A DNA stretch of 64,000 nucleotides, from NCBI GenBank assembly GCA_002418285.1, contig DIDT01000066.1, forward strand, positions 158,215 to 222,214, written 5' to 3'. This stretch comes from Phycisphaerales bacterium UBA5793 (GTDB lineage: Bacteria; Planctomycetota; Phycisphaerae; Phycisphaerales; UBA5793). A program made the translations under genes and the position numbers. Shown here piece by piece: positions 54,362-63,628 of the stretch. The notes beneath the pieces were generated by a model that saw nothing but the letters and a program-made list of their open reading frames with translations, ran no database searches and was not told where the DNA came from. Each line of letters starts with the position of its first letter. The stretch's first letter is position 1.

Positions 54362-55885
54362 GTGCAGGTTATCACGCTTCTTATCGTGGCGATGGTGTAC
54401 CTGTCGGAGGATGCGGTAAAGTGGTCGCCGTGGAAGCTTGGCCTTACGAGCAACCAGCGCGTGCTGCTGAGTCTGCTCGGACCCGCGATCGTCGTCGGCG
54501 GATGCTGGGTTATCTTCCACTTCTGCAGCAAACGCATCGATAAGCACGGCTCATGGCGCGCTGTGCTGACCGCCGATCGCACGCTCATGGCGGCGACCTG
54601 GCTGGCATTGGCGATTCACATCTTCAATATCGTGGTGCTCGATCTGCTCGGCGGTATCCGCGCGGCCATCGGCAACTGGATTGCCGTGGACGAAGCGCTC
54701 GCCGTCCTGCCCCCCGTGCTCACCGTCATCGGCGCATGGTGGTGTTACTACCCGATCAACCGCCGCCTGCGCGAAGCGGCGCTCATGCGCCACCTCGACA
54801 CCGGAAAACCCATCTACCCGATCTGGACCCGCAAGCAGTACGTGCTGGCGCAGGCGCGACTGCACTTTGGCCTCGTACTGCTGCCGGCCCTGCTCATCAT
54901 GGGCTGGGCCGAGGCCATTGAAATGCTCTGGAACCAGCAGGGCGAATCAGCGCCGCAGTGGCTCGAGAGCGCCGCGCTCGCCGCGGGCGTGGGCGCGATC
55001 TTCCTCTTCGCCCCCACCCTCATGACGCGCATCTGGGATACTTCACCTCTCGGGCACGGTGACCTGCGCGACCGCCTCGAACGACTCTGCTCGGCTCACA
55101 GAGTGCGGATCCGCAAACTGCTCATCTGGAACACCCACGGCGGCATGATCAACGGAGCCGTCATGGGACTCATTGGCCGCTTCCGCTACATCCTGCTCAC
55201 GGATGCCCTCCTCGACACCATGACCACGACACAGGTCGAGGCCGTCATGGCCCACGAAGTCGGCCATGCGCGGCGGCACCATCTTCCGTGGCTGGCGGTG
55301 TGCCTCATCGCGATTCTCACCTCCGCAGCACTCGTCACAACCCTGGCGATGCGCGCGGTCGAGCCATACATCCCCAGCTCCACTGCCGAGATCGAACTGA
55401 CCCCGTCACTGGAAGCACAGATGGATGTGCCGCGAGGAGATTCGCTCCCTTCCCTTCGTTCTGGAAGTTCATTCTCACCCGAAGACTGGCTCGAACCCAT
55501 TGGACTCGCCGCCACCGTGGTCATGGCGCTGGGCGCGTTCGGCTGGACAAGCCGCCGCTTCGAGCGACAAGCCGACACCTTTGCCGTCCAGCATCTCAGC
55601 GGCCTGACGCGCCAAACCGGAGGCAACACCCCGATCACGCCCCAGGCCGCCGGCGCGATGAGCGATGCCCTCCTTCTGGTCGCCGAACTCAATCACATTC
55701 CCCTGCAGCGCCGCAGTTGGCGCCACGGCTCGATCCAGTGGCGCCGCGAATACCTGCAATCCATCATCGGACGGCGGTGTGACGCCTTGCCGATCGATCG
55801 CCAGATGCGCCTGATTCAGATCCTCGCCGTCCTCGCACTGATCGTCTCGCTGGGTCTGACCTGGTGGTTGGACGGATTCGGGTAA
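54362..55885 (+). CDS. M48 family membrane metalloprotease
   Basis: 507-aa membrane protein with about five to six helices and a zinc protease domain. HEVGH (298-302) follows TQVEAVMA, and RRFERQAD supplies the third zinc ligand Glu. NGAVMGLIGRFRYILLTDALLD is the typical M48 segment before the motif. It is related to HtpX/Ste24-type enzymes that degrade misfolded membrane proteins. GTG 54362 was chosen with GGGGG 10 bp upstream; no earlier in-frame start lies after the previous gene's stop. Converges with the Gfo/Idh gene. Confidence 0.87.
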   Translation: MQVITLLIVAMVYLSEDAVKWSPWKLGLTSNQRVLLSLLGPAIVVGGCWVIFHFCSKRIDKHGSWRAVLTADRTLMAATWLALAIHIFNIVVLDLLGGIRAAIGNWIAVDEALAVLPPVLTVIGAWWCYYPINRRLREAALMRHLDTGKPIYPIWTRKQYVLAQARLHFGLVLLPALLIMGWAEAIEMLWNQQGESAPQWLESAALAAGVGAIFLFAPTLMTRIWDTSPLGHGDLRDRLERLCSAHRVRIRKLLIWNTHGGMINGAVMGLIGRFRYILLTDALLDTMTTTQVEAVMAHEVGHARRHHLPWLAVCLIAILTSAALVTTLAMRAVEPYIPSSTAEIELTPSLEAQMDVPRGDSLPSLRSGSSFSPEDWLEPIGLAATVVMALGAFGWTSRRFERQADTFAVQHLSGLTRQTGGNTPITPQAAGAMSDALLLVAELNHIPLQRRSWRHGSIQWRREYLQSIIGRRCDALPIDRQMRLIQILAVLALIVSLGLTWWLDGFG

Positions 55886-55900
55886 GCAATCAGGCAAGCC

Positions 55901-56929
55901 TCACGATCGGCTGATACTCGCGGCATACTCCCGCGCCGCGGCCACGATGCGCTCCGCCGTCCGCACCGCGGCAAACCCGGCGTGCACATCCACCTTCGGC
56001 CGCCCCCCCTCCTGCACCACCTGCACGAAGTCGCGCAGCTGCATCTGCAACTGGTCCGCGTCGTCCACGTCCAGCGGTTCAATATTGACCAGGTCTGTGT
56101 AATCCAGATCAGACAGGTCGCGCCCGGCGGCCAGTTCGCTTCGCACGCGCGCCAACTGCTCAGCATTGGCGGTGCGCCGGATCATTAGCCCATTCTTCTT
56201 CGCAAAGTCGATGCTGACATAGGCGTCATCCGCCACGATGCGGATCTTCCGTTCGGTTTTGAACGCAAGCCGACTCGCCGTAACGTTGGCCACGCATCCA
56301 ATAGGAAACTCAAGCCGCGCGTTGCACACGTCTTCCGCCGCCCCAAGTACCGCCACCGCACTCGCCTGCACGCGATCGGGTTCGCAACCTGTGAGCATGA
56401 GCAGCACATCGAGGTCGTGAATCATCATGTCCAGCACCACGCCAACGTCGACACTGCGAAATGTCATCGGGCTGACGCGATGCACTTCGATGAAGCGCGG
56501 CACGAGGTCTTTGTGATCGGTCAGGGCCCGCACCGCCGGATTGTACCGCTCGATGTGGCCGACCTGCAACGGCGTGCCGGTTGAGTCCGCCAGTTCGGCC
56601 AACTGCTTCGCCTCCGCCACATCCGGCGCCAGCGGTTTCTCAATCAGGCACGCTACGCCCGCTCGCAACAACGGCTCGGCAATTCGGCGATGGTCCTTTG
56701 TCGGCACCGCCACCGTAACCGCGTCGACCCCTGCCGCGATAAGGGCATTCACATCGGCGAATGCCTGGGTTGAATACTCGCTGGCAATAGCAGCGCAGCG
56801 CTTCGCATCTGCATCGACTACGCCGACGAGTTGCACCCCCGTCATCTGCCCGTAGATCCGGGCATGGTGCCGGCCCATGCGTCCAACGCCGACAACCCCA
56901 ACGCGCAGGTTTTCGTTTCGCTCAATCAT
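55901..56929 (-). CDS. Gfo/Idh/MocA family oxidoreductase
   Basis: 342-aa NAD(P)-dependent dehydrogenase. The Rossmann fold begins GVVGVGRMGRHHARIY (11-26); the conserved EKP is at 97-99 (CLIEKPLAPDV); the catalytic region reads VGHIERYNPAV and MMIHDLDVLLML, where the H-D pattern supplies the acid/base. The pattern of an early UDP-sugar-type or inositol dehydrogenase is possible; substrate unknown. In some lipid-A-type clusters such an enzyme oxidises UDP-GlcNAc, but lpx genes are absent here. Start ATG has no strong Shine-Dalgarno. Confidence 0.88.
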   Translation of the reverse strand: MIERNENLRVGVVGVGRMGRHHARIYGQMTGVQLVGVVDADAKRCAAIASEYSTQAFADVNALIAAGVDAVTVAVPTKDHRRIAEPLLRAGVACLIEKPLAPDVAEAKQLAELADSTGTPLQVGHIERYNPAVRALTDHKDLVPRFIEVHRVSPMTFRSVDVGVVLDMMIHDLDVLLMLTGCEPDRVQASAVAVLGAAEDVCNARLEFPIGCVANVTASRLAFKTERKIRIVADDAYVSIDFAKKNGLMIRRTANAEQLARVRSELAAGRDLSDLDYTDLVNIEPLDVDDADQLQMQLRDFVQVVQEGGRPKVDVHAGFAAVRTAERIVAAAREYAASISRS

Positions 56930-56999
56930 GTGAGAGGATCGTAGAACGATCGCGGTCCAAGTGGAGTCGTTCCCGCAATGGGATTAGCCGCCCATTCTA

Positions 57000-57920
57000 C
57001 TACTCCCGCGTCAGGGCCGTACTCTCCGCGTCCCCGATGCGGCGGGCCGTCTCGATCCGCTCGATCATCTCGACGGTCTTGCCCTCATACTGGCCGCGGT
57101 AGCGAATGGCCCATTTCACGATGCTTCGCAGGCGCAGCGTTGACACGGCAAAGACGATCTGGATCACGAAGAAAGCAATAACGACGAGATAGCCGCTGTT
57201 GCAGCACATCGGTGTCCCTCCGATGTGCTGCGTGAATGCAATGAATGGGCTGATAAACGCAATGCACAGTCCCAGTCCCCAGGACAGGTTCCAATATCGA
57301 TCACTGAGATTCCCATCACCTCCCTCTGCGGCGATCCGCCGAAAGAGCAGGCACCCCATCGCCTGTAGCCCCACCCATGCCAGCGACGTGAATGTGACCA
57401 CCGCGATCATCGTTCCCAGCTCCGCCCGCGGCGCCCACGGACTGCGCAGAATCACCAGCAGACCGAGGCCCAGGCTCGCTGCCACGAGAAGGAGTCGCAT
57501 CATCGATGTGTTCGATTTCAGAATCTGAAACGGCGGCGGCTCCACCTCGTTCCAGGCGGCGGTGACAAGCGCAACGGCCGGAATCACCAGCGCGAGCATC
57601 AGGATGCCCAGCACCGGCCCGGTGAACTCGAACCTGATGAGCCCATAGTAACACCAGAGCCACAGTGCCATCCCCACGATCCAACCTAGCAGCGTGAGCG
57701 ACAGCGCGGTGTTCAATCGATGAAGCACGCCGATCGGCGCCTGGTTGAGTCCAGAGGCTCGGCTGCGCAGCGCGCGTCGACCACACTCCGGGCAGGGATC
57801 GCCAACACGCAAGCCGCGCAGTTCATGGCCGCATTGCATGCACCGACGATCGTCGGTAATGACATCCGGGTCGGCGATGCCGCGTGCTCGATAGAACTGG
57901 CCGAGATCCGATTCCGTCAT
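57000..57920 (-). CDS. Multi-pass membrane protein with N-terminal zinc ribbon
   Basis: 306-aa protein. CMQCGHELRGLRVGDPCPECGRR (about 28-50) is a zinc ribbon of the same type as in the proteins at 20.7-23.8 kb. Seven hydrophobic segments follow (about 70-280), with CC in the fifth loop. The end is a charged cytoplasmic tail. ATG 57920 was chosen as the first Met before the ribbon; the upstream frame overlaps hslU. Function unknown; part of a family spread over this genome. Confidence 0.7.
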   Translation of the reverse strand: MTESDLGQFYRARGIADPDVITDDRRCMQCGHELRGLRVGDPCPECGRRALRSRASGLNQAPIGVLHRLNTALSLTLLGWIVGMALWLWCYYGLIRFEFTGPVLGILMLALVIPAVALVTAAWNEVEPPPFQILKSNTSMMRLLLVAASLGLGLLVILRSPWAPRAELGTMIAVVTFTSLAWVGLQAMGCLLFRRIAAEGGDGNLSDRYWNLSWGLGLCIAFISPFIAFTQHIGGTPMCCNSGYLVVIAFFVIQIVFAVSTLRLRSIVKWAIRYRGQYEGKTVEMIERIETARRIGDAESTALTRE

Positions 57921-57987
57921 GACCCCCGATGGTAGCGGCAACGAGGTGCATCCGAACGCCTCGGCTGCGCGCCTAAGATCACTTTCT

Positions 57988-59358
57988 ATGACGCCACGAG
58001 AACTCACACCGCGCGAAATCGTCGCGGAACTCGACAAGTACATCATCGGCCAGGCGGACGCCAAGCGGGCCGTCGCCATCGCGGTACGCAACCGCTGGCG
58101 GCGGCAGCGCCTTGAAGGCGAACTCGCCCACGAAGTCGCGCCTCGGAACATCATCATGGTCGGACCCACCGGCGTGGGCAAGACCGAGATCGCCCGACGA
58201 ATGGCCCGCCTCGTCGATGCCCCCTTCATCAAGATTGAAGCGACAAAGTTCACCGAAGTCGGCTACCACGGCCGGGACGTCGACTCGATGATCCGAGACC
58301 TGCTCGATCTGGCCATCAAGATGGTCCGCAACCAGCAAGCCGAGACCGTCAAGCTCAAGGCGCAGGAAGCCGTCGAGCAACGACTCGTCTCAATCCTGCT
58401 GGGCAAGGAACCTTCGGCCGGCGGCTATGTGAGCGCGGAAGAATCGGAGATGGGCGGCGAAGAAACGAGCCGCACCACTCGCGACCGGATGCTTGAGCGC
58501 CTGCGACAGGGCGTCTTCGACGAACGCGAGATTGAGTTGACCGTCCGCGAGTCGGCATCGGTCCCGCTCATCGGCGGCATGGGGCCGGATCAACTCGACC
58601 CCGGCGTGTCGAGCATGCTCGAGCAACTCATGCCCACCCGTCACAAGACGCGCAAGGTGAGCGTGACCGAAGCCAAGCGCATCCTGCTTGAAGAAGAAAC
58701 CGACAAACTCATCGACCGCGACAAAATGATCGCCGAAGCCATCGCGCGAACCGAGCAGTCAGGCATTGTTTTCCTGGACGAGATCGACAAGATCGCCGCA
58801 GGTTCGAAGGTCTCCGGCGGCAGCGCCGACGTTTCGCGCCAGGGCGTACAGCGCGATCTGCTTCCGATCGTCGAGGGTTCAAGCGTGGCTACGCGGCATG
58901 GCATGGTGCAGACCGATCACATCCTGTTCATTGCCGCAGGCGCCTTCCACTCCGCCACGGTCAGCGATTTGATGCCCGAGTTGCAGGGACGCTTCCCGAT
59001 CCGCGTCGAACTGGCAGGTTTGACGCGTGATGACTTTGTTCGCATTCTCCGCGAGCCCGAGCACTCGCTCCTCAAACAGCAACAGGCGCTGCTCGAAACC
59101 GAGGGCCTGACCATCGAGATCGACGACGACTCCATCGACGCGATGGCCGACATTGCCGCACGCGCCAACTCGACGATGGAAAACATCGGCGCCCGGCGCC
59201 TCATGACGATCGTCGAGCGCCTCTTCGAAAACATCAGTTTCGACGCGCCCGACATGCCCGCACGAGGCGAAACGTCGGTCCGCATCTCTGCCGCGATGGT
59301 CCGCGAGCAACTCGAATCGATTGTCGCCGACGAAGATCTGAGTCGCTTTGTGCTCTGA
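57988..59358 (+). CDS. hslU: ATP-dependent protease ATPase subunit HslU
   Basis: 456-aa AAA+ unfoldase that works with the HslV protease ring. LTPREIVAELDKYIIGQADAKRAVAIA is the diagnostic N-terminus; Walker A GPTGVGKT (59-66), the pore loop EVGYHGRDVDSMIRDL (usual GYVGRDVE, here GYHGRDVD), the I-domain (about 115-240), Walker B GIVFLDEIDKI, and DLLPIVEGSSVATRHG. The pore motif GYVG is changed to GYHG. The last codons overlap the ATG preceding hslV (TGATG). ATG 57988 gives the family start; no clear Shine-Dalgarno. Confidence 0.96.
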   Translation: MTPRELTPREIVAELDKYIIGQADAKRAVAIAVRNRWRRQRLEGELAHEVAPRNIIMVGPTGVGKTEIARRMARLVDAPFIKIEATKFTEVGYHGRDVDSMIRDLLDLAIKMVRNQQAETVKLKAQEAVEQRLVSILLGKEPSAGGYVSAEESEMGGEETSRTTRDRMLERLRQGVFDEREIELTVRESASVPLIGGMGPDQLDPGVSSMLEQLMPTRHKTRKVSVTEAKRILLEEETDKLIDRDKMIAEAIARTEQSGIVFLDEIDKIAAGSKVSGGSADVSRQGVQRDLLPIVEGSSVATRHGMVQTDHILFIAAGAFHSATVSDLMPELQGRFPIRVELAGLTRDDFVRILREPEHSLLKQQQALLETEGLTIEIDDDSIDAMADIAARANSTMENIGARRLMTIVERLFENISFDAPDMPARGETSVRISAAMVREQLESIVADEDLSRFVL

Positions 59359-59372
59359 TGGAGGAAGCAGTC

Positions 59373-59948
59373 ATGCACGGCAACATCCATGAGCACGGCC
59401 ACGGAATCTTCCACGCGACCACCATCATCTGCGTGCGTCGCGACCACGAGGTCGCCATCGCCGGCGATGGGCAGGTCACACTCGGCCAGACGGTTGCCAA
59501 AGCCAACGCCGTCAAAGTTCGCAAACTCGACGGCCTCGGCGCTGAGAGCAAGGGTGTGCTCGTCGGCTTCGCCGGTTCAGCCGCCGACGCCTTCGCGCTG
59601 CTCGATCGATTTGAAGCCCATCTCAAGAGTTCGCCGCAGAATCTCATGAAGGCGGCCATTGAACTCGCCAAGCAGTGGCGAACCGACCGCGTCATGCGGC
59701 GCCTTGAGAGTCTGCTCGCCGTCGCCGATGCAAAGCAGAGCTTGATGATCTCGGGCCAGGGCGACGTGATCGAACCGGGCGACGGCATCATCGCCATCGG
59801 CAGCGGCGGCTCCTACGCCCAGGCCGCGGCACGGGCGCTGCTTGCACACACGTCACTGCCAGCGACGCAAGTTGCGGAAGAGAGCCTGAAGATCGCCGGT
59901 GAGATCTGCGTCTACACCAACACGAACATCACCGTACTGACGCTCTAG
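59373..59948 (+). CDS. hslV: ATP-dependent protease subunit HslV
   Basis: 191-aa proteasome-like protease subunit. The sequence FHATTIICVRR followed by VAIAGDGQVTLGQTV is diagnostic; the mature enzyme would start at T16, whose hydroxyl is the nucleophile, after removal of a His-rich 15-residue leader. E. coli HslV needs only Met removal, whereas B. subtilis CodW has a short leader with FHATTI. ATG 59373 has GGAGG 8 bp upstream; ATG 59358, overlapping the hslU stop, is also in frame and would lengthen the leader by five residues. hslU and hslV are translated together, here in the order U-V rather than V-U. Confidence 0.95.
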   Translation: MHGNIHEHGHGIFHATTIICVRRDHEVAIAGDGQVTLGQTVAKANAVKVRKLDGLGAESKGVLVGFAGSAADAFALLDRFEAHLKSSPQNLMKAAIELAKQWRTDRVMRRLESLLAVADAKQSLMISGQGDVIEPGDGIIAIGSGGSYAQAAARALLAHTSLPATQVAEESLKIAGEICVYTNTNITVLTL

Positions 59949-59968
59949 TTGTCGCGCTATTTCACGCC

Positions 59969-61717
59969 CTACTGGAACATCTGGCCCACCAGGTTGCTTG
60001 CCGCGCAGCTGTCATGAACAACCGCCTGAAGGCGAATGCGCCGCCCGCTCGCACCCGCGGGAATGAATCTCGTCAGCCGCGCTTCGCCTCGCGAGTCGGC
60101 AATCGAAGCGCCGATAATTGTCGGAAACCGCATGTTCACGACCAGGCCCGGACAACCCGGCACGGGAGTCGTTCCGATCAACGTACCCCAGACGAAGTAG
60201 ACGCGATCGCCGGGCTGCGATCCCGACGTGCGGAGCAGATTGACCCGCCCAACCTGACCCGGCTCGATCGGATGCAGCAGCGGCGCGCTCTCGATGAGCG
60301 TCAGTGTTTGATTCACCGCGACGCCTGCAAACAACTGCGTCTCTGCACGGCCGCCTGACCCGGGCCACTTCACGATGACGTCAACCGTCGTTTCGCTGCC
60401 CACGCCGAACCACGCGCTGCGCCCGTTCTGCGAGGCGAATCCGCCTTGCGCCGCCACTTCGCGATAGCCCAGCAGACTGCCCGGTTCACCGGCGTGACCG
60501 GCGAGATAGACGCTGATCTTGGCGCCGATGCCAGATGCATTCGACCAGCCGCGGCCACGCGTGCCATGCGCCCCGCGCAGCTCCATCGCCAGCCACGATC
60601 CAACACTGCTCCGGTTTTCGTAGAGGTAGTTCTGCGCGGGCGAGTGTTCATTGCATGCCGCCACATCCAGGTCACCATCGTTGTCCACGTCGGCAAAAGT
60701 CATCGAGTTGGTGCTGCCCAGGCCGAACGCCGCCACCTCGGTAAATGCGCCGTTTCCATCGTTGATGTAGAGGTAGTTCTGATCCGCACTGGAGAAGTCA
60801 CCGTTACCCACGGCGACATCGAGATCGCCGTCGTTGTCGTAGTCGCCCCAGCTGATCGTGTTCGTGTCGCGTCCGCCAAACTTTGGCTGTTCGGTGAACG
60901 TTCCGTCGCCGTTGTTCACGTAGAGTTCGTTCTGCCCGTTGTTCCAGTTGCCAACGGCGAGATCGAGATCGCCATCATTGTCGGCGTCGCCCCACATGAG
61001 ACTCGCGGTGTCACCCAGGCCGAACTGTGCCTGCTGGGTGAAGGTGCCATCACCATTGTTGACGTAGAGGAAGTTCTGCGCTGCTGCGTGGAATCCACCG
61101 TTGCCGACGGCCAGATCGACATCGCCGTCGTTGTCGTAATCGCCCCAGGCCATGGTGACGGATTCGCCAGCGCCGAACTGATCTTCGACGCTGAAGGTGC
61201 CGTCGCCGTTGCTGCGATAGAGCCGGTTCTGACCCGCGCTGCCGAGGATGCCATTGCCGACGGCCAGATCGAGATCGCCATCGTTGTCGCAGTCGGCCCA
61301 TGCCATGGCGTTGGTGCGATCAAGACCGAACTCGGCACGCTGCGTGAAGGTACCATCGCCGTTGTTGATGAACAGGTCGTTCTGAGCGTTCGAACCGTTG
61401 CCCACAGCCAGATCGGGATCACCATCCTCATCGAAGTCGGCCCAGACCACGGCAAAGGTCGCGAAGTTGCCGAACTGGTTTTCCTCCGTGAAGAAGCCCA
61501 CGCCGTTGTTGCGATAGAAGCGATTCCCGCCACCGAAGTTGCCCACGGCTGCGTCGAGGGAGCCGCTGCCGTTTGCATCGGCCCAGGCAAGAGAGATGGT
61601 CGATCCACTGCCGAACTCGGCCCGCTCAACAAAGACCTGGCCGCGAACGAGCGGGCTGGTTAGCAGGGCAAGCAGGATGGACAGAATGATCGATGAACGC
61701 GAGGTAGGACAACGCAT
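59969..61717 (-). CDS. FG-GAP/VCBS repeat protein with ASPIC/UnbV domain
   Basis: 582-aa secreted protein: signal peptide (about 1-26, ending LVRGQ), seven FG-GAP/VCBS-like repeats with WxDxDNDGDLDLAVGNG (calcium-binding DxDNDGD loops) ending NNGDGTF, an ASPIC/UnbV-like domain (GAKISVYLAG, REVAAQGGFASQNG, WFGVGSET, VIVKWPG), and a small beta-rich C-terminal domain. The repeats suggest a calcium-stabilised beta-propeller. Such proteins are common in planctomycetes. CGGAG 8 bp upstream supports ATG 61717. An AraC regulator gene lies just upstream on the same strand. Confidence 0.87.
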   Translation of the reverse strand: MRCPTSRSSIILSILLALLTSPLVRGQVFVERAEFGSGSTISLAWADANGSGSLDAAVGNFGGGNRFYRNNGVGFFTEENQFGNFATFAVVWADFDEDGDPDLAVGNGSNAQNDLFINNGDGTFTQRAEFGLDRTNAMAWADCDNDGDLDLAVGNGILGSAGQNRLYRSNGDGTFSVEDQFGAGESVTMAWGDYDNDGDVDLAVGNGGFHAAAQNFLYVNNGDGTFTQQAQFGLGDTASLMWGDADNDGDLDLAVGNWNNGQNELYVNNGDGTFTEQPKFGGRDTNTISWGDYDNDGDLDVAVGNGDFSSADQNYLYINDGNGAFTEVAAFGLGSTNSMTFADVDNDGDLDVAACNEHSPAQNYLYENRSSVGSWLAMELRGAHGTRGRGWSNASGIGAKISVYLAGHAGEPGSLLGYREVAAQGGFASQNGRSAWFGVGSETTVDVIVKWPGSGGRAETQLFAGVAVNQTLTLIESAPLLHPIEPGQVGRVNLLRTSGSQPGDRVYFVWGTLIGTTPVPGCPGLVVNMRFPTIIGASIADSRGEARLTRFIPAGASGRRIRLQAVVHDSCAASNLVGQMFQ

Positions 61718-61813
61718 GACAGTGGCTCCGGATAGGTGGACCATCAATCATGCCCGACGATTCTCTCGCGGGCTTTCATGTAATTGCTCGTTTGATTTGC
61801 CTGCGATCCCCTC

Positions 61814-62677
61814 TCAGACGCGAGTCAACGTCTCGCGTACCGCCGAGGGCGGGCGATGAAACTCTCGCTGGAAAGCCGTCGAGAAGTGGCTGTGGCTCGA
61901 GAAACCGAGATGCAGCGCCAGACGCGTCAGATCGTGCTCGCCGGCCGCCAGACGTTCCACCGCTTCGTTGAAGCGCAGCCGGTGGATGTAGCGCGAGAGC
62001 GTCATACCCGTCTGCTGGCGGAAGATGCGACACAAGTGATACGGCGACGTCGCAATCGCCCGAGCGATGCAATCCAGCGCAAGGACATCACGGTAGCGTG
62101 TAGCGAGCCACACCTTCGCGTTGTCCACCAGATCGGCATGCGCCCGGTTCGTGTCGGGGCGGTGCTGGCGCGTCGAGACGACGCAACGCTCATACGACGC
62201 GGCCACGATGCGCTCGACGAGGTCGATCGCGGCTTCTTCCGTTTCCAGCGCTTCACCCGCATGCGAGTGTTTGAGCACGATGCGCTGCGCGACGCAGATC
62301 TCCGGCGTGATCGGACTGTGCGTGAAGGCGAAAAGACGATCAGGATCGTCAACAGCGCGCGGGTCGTGTTCGCGAATGATCTCGGCGAGCACGTCATGAT
62401 CGATCGCCATCTCGGTGCCGCAGTCCTTGCAGCCGCAGGCGAGGTGACGGATGCGAAACTCCTGATTGCGATTGAAAAAGAGCACGTGATTCGGATCAGC
62501 GCGAACGATCTTCCCTTCGGTATGCACCACGCAGATGCCGCAACGCGGCAGCGCGAGCGAGGCACACGCCGCAACCATCGGGCGACTGAGCTCCATGCCG
62601 GGGTAGGCACACTCGTAGTCGGCGACGCGAACCAGCGGGCTGCGATGAAGCGAATGTGATGTGTGGAACTGAATCAC
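61814..62677 (-). CDS. AraC family transcriptional regulator
   Basis: 287-aa DNA-binding protein. The C-terminal 100 residues are an AraC-type double helix-turn-helix: IARAIATSPYHLCRIFRQQTGMTLSRYIHRLRF and LTRLALHLGFSSHSHFSTAFQREF. The N-terminal sensor part (about 1-180) contains a CxCxxC group (HLACGCKDCG), which suggests metal or redox sensing. GTG start with GGAGG 9 bp upstream. The downstream FG-GAP gene is 96 bp away and may be its target, though this is inference. Divergent from the small membrane protein gene. Confidence 0.9.
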   Translation of the reverse strand: MIQFHTSHSLHRSPLVRVADYECAYPGMELSRPMVAACASLALPRCGICVVHTEGKIVRADPNHVLFFNRNQEFRIRHLACGCKDCGTEMAIDHDVLAEIIREHDPRAVDDPDRLFAFTHSPITPEICVAQRIVLKHSHAGEALETEEAAIDLVERIVAASYERCVVSTRQHRPDTNRAHADLVDNAKVWLATRYRDVLALDCIARAIATSPYHLCRIFRQQTGMTLSRYIHRLRFNEAVERLAAGEHDLTRLALHLGFSSHSHFSTAFQREFHRPPSAVRETLTRV

Positions 62678-62907
62678 GTTGCGTTTCCTCCGCCGCTCCG
62701 ACTACCAGTGTACAGCAGGGCGTGGGTCGCGCCAATGCTGTTTCGGAGCCGCAATTGCAAAGACCGGTTATCGGGTCGGGCTCTCGAGGCCTGAGGAGCC
62801 TTGAATAACCGGTAAGGTCTCGGCCATCGATATTGGCGACAGACTGGATGCCAGTTGGATGCCGTCCGGTCATTCCCGCCCCGGGAAGTGGTCGATTTTT
62901 TCTTCTG

Positions 62908-63297
62908 ATGCTGACACGTAAACGTCGACGCAAGCGGTACTTGGAGGCTGGCAGGCGGCAGATCGCCTCGCTGAGCCTTATCGGCCTTTTCATGCTTCAG
63001 AGCATCTGTCTGGCGGTGTTCGCAGCCGACCCGGGCGGGGCGCCGCTCCAGGGCGGGCTGCTCGAAGCGATGTGGCTGCAGCGGCGGCCGGGGCTGGTCA
63101 TGGCTTTCCTGGCCCTGCTGGCCGTCGGGCCGGTGCTGTCGCTGGTCCTGTGGCGTCTGGCGGGCTGGCGACGGTGGATCATGATCGCGATGTGGATCGC
63201 CTTTGCCGTGCTGCTCGACGCGGTCGCGGCGGAGAAAGTCGGCTCGATCAGTCGCGTGCTGTGGCTGTGGAAGGTGCAGCCGTGGCTTGGCTCGTGA
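62908..63297 (+). CDS. Small membrane protein, hypothetical
   Basis: 129-aa protein with a strongly basic N-terminus (MLTRKRRRKRYLEAGRRQ), and three hydrophobic helices (about 20-42, 63-85 and 92-112). ATG 62908 lacks a good Shine-Dalgarno; the frame is open upstream from a TTG. Codon use and membrane helix pattern favour a real gene, and the minus-strand frame over the same region is Ser/Arg-rich noise. No homologue recognised. Confidence 0.5.
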   Translation: MLTRKRRRKRYLEAGRRQIASLSLIGLFMLQSICLAVFAADPGGAPLQGGLLEAMWLQRRPGLVMAFLALLAVGPVLSLVLWRLAGWRRWIMIAMWIAFAVLLDAVAAEKVGSISRVLWLWKVQPWLGS

Positions 63298-63322
63298 GAT
63301 CGCCGACTGGGGAAACCCCCGT

Positions 63323-63628
63323 TCATGGAACGGGGGCTTCGGGGTGGCGCTGCTCGTCGTCGCCGCCGGGCGGCCGCTCCCCAGTCGCGTGGTAGTCGAG
63401 TCGCTGCTTGGCGTACTGCTCGGGTGAGATGAGCAGGTCGGGCTCAAGGCCGGCTTCGTGCATGGCGTAGAGACGCTTGAGATAAGGAATACACCAGCCG
63501 CAGCCGGTGCCAGCGCCGAGGCACTCACTGATGAGCGACGCCACCGGCGGGTTCTCGCGCTTGAGGTACGCGACGATCTTGCGCTGGGTGACATGGTAGC
63601 AGAGACAGACTTCTTCATTGGGGTCCAT
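63323..63628 (-). CDS. BFD-like [2Fe-2S]-binding protein
   Basis: 101-aa protein. CLCYHV at the N-terminus and GTGCGWCIPYLKRL in the middle give the four cysteines of the BFD-like fold (CxC...CxxC), which binds a [2Fe-2S] cluster in bacterioferritin-associated ferredoxin, nitrite reductase and NifU. In its size it resembles a free-standing Bfd. Bfd helps release iron from bacterioferritin; no bacterioferritin gene is in the window. The C-terminal 30 residues are a polar, Pro/His-rich tail. ATG at 63628. Confidence 0.85.
   Translation of the reverse strand: MDPNEEVCLCYHVTQRKIVAYLKRENPPVASLISECLGAGTGCGWCIPYLKRLYAMHEAGLEPDLLISPEQYAKQRLDYHATGERPPGGDDEQRHPEAPVP

Noticed and set aside
60446..61663. 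405-aa plus-strand frame with Val/Ile/Ala repeats
   Set aside because: The apparent repeats are the antisense of the FG-GAP repeats; the minus strand encodes the real protein with a signal peptide.
62674..63618. 314-aa minus-strand frame
   Set aside because: Ser/Arg/Pro-rich with no motif; it overlaps the BFD-like gene in another frame and the small membrane protein gene.
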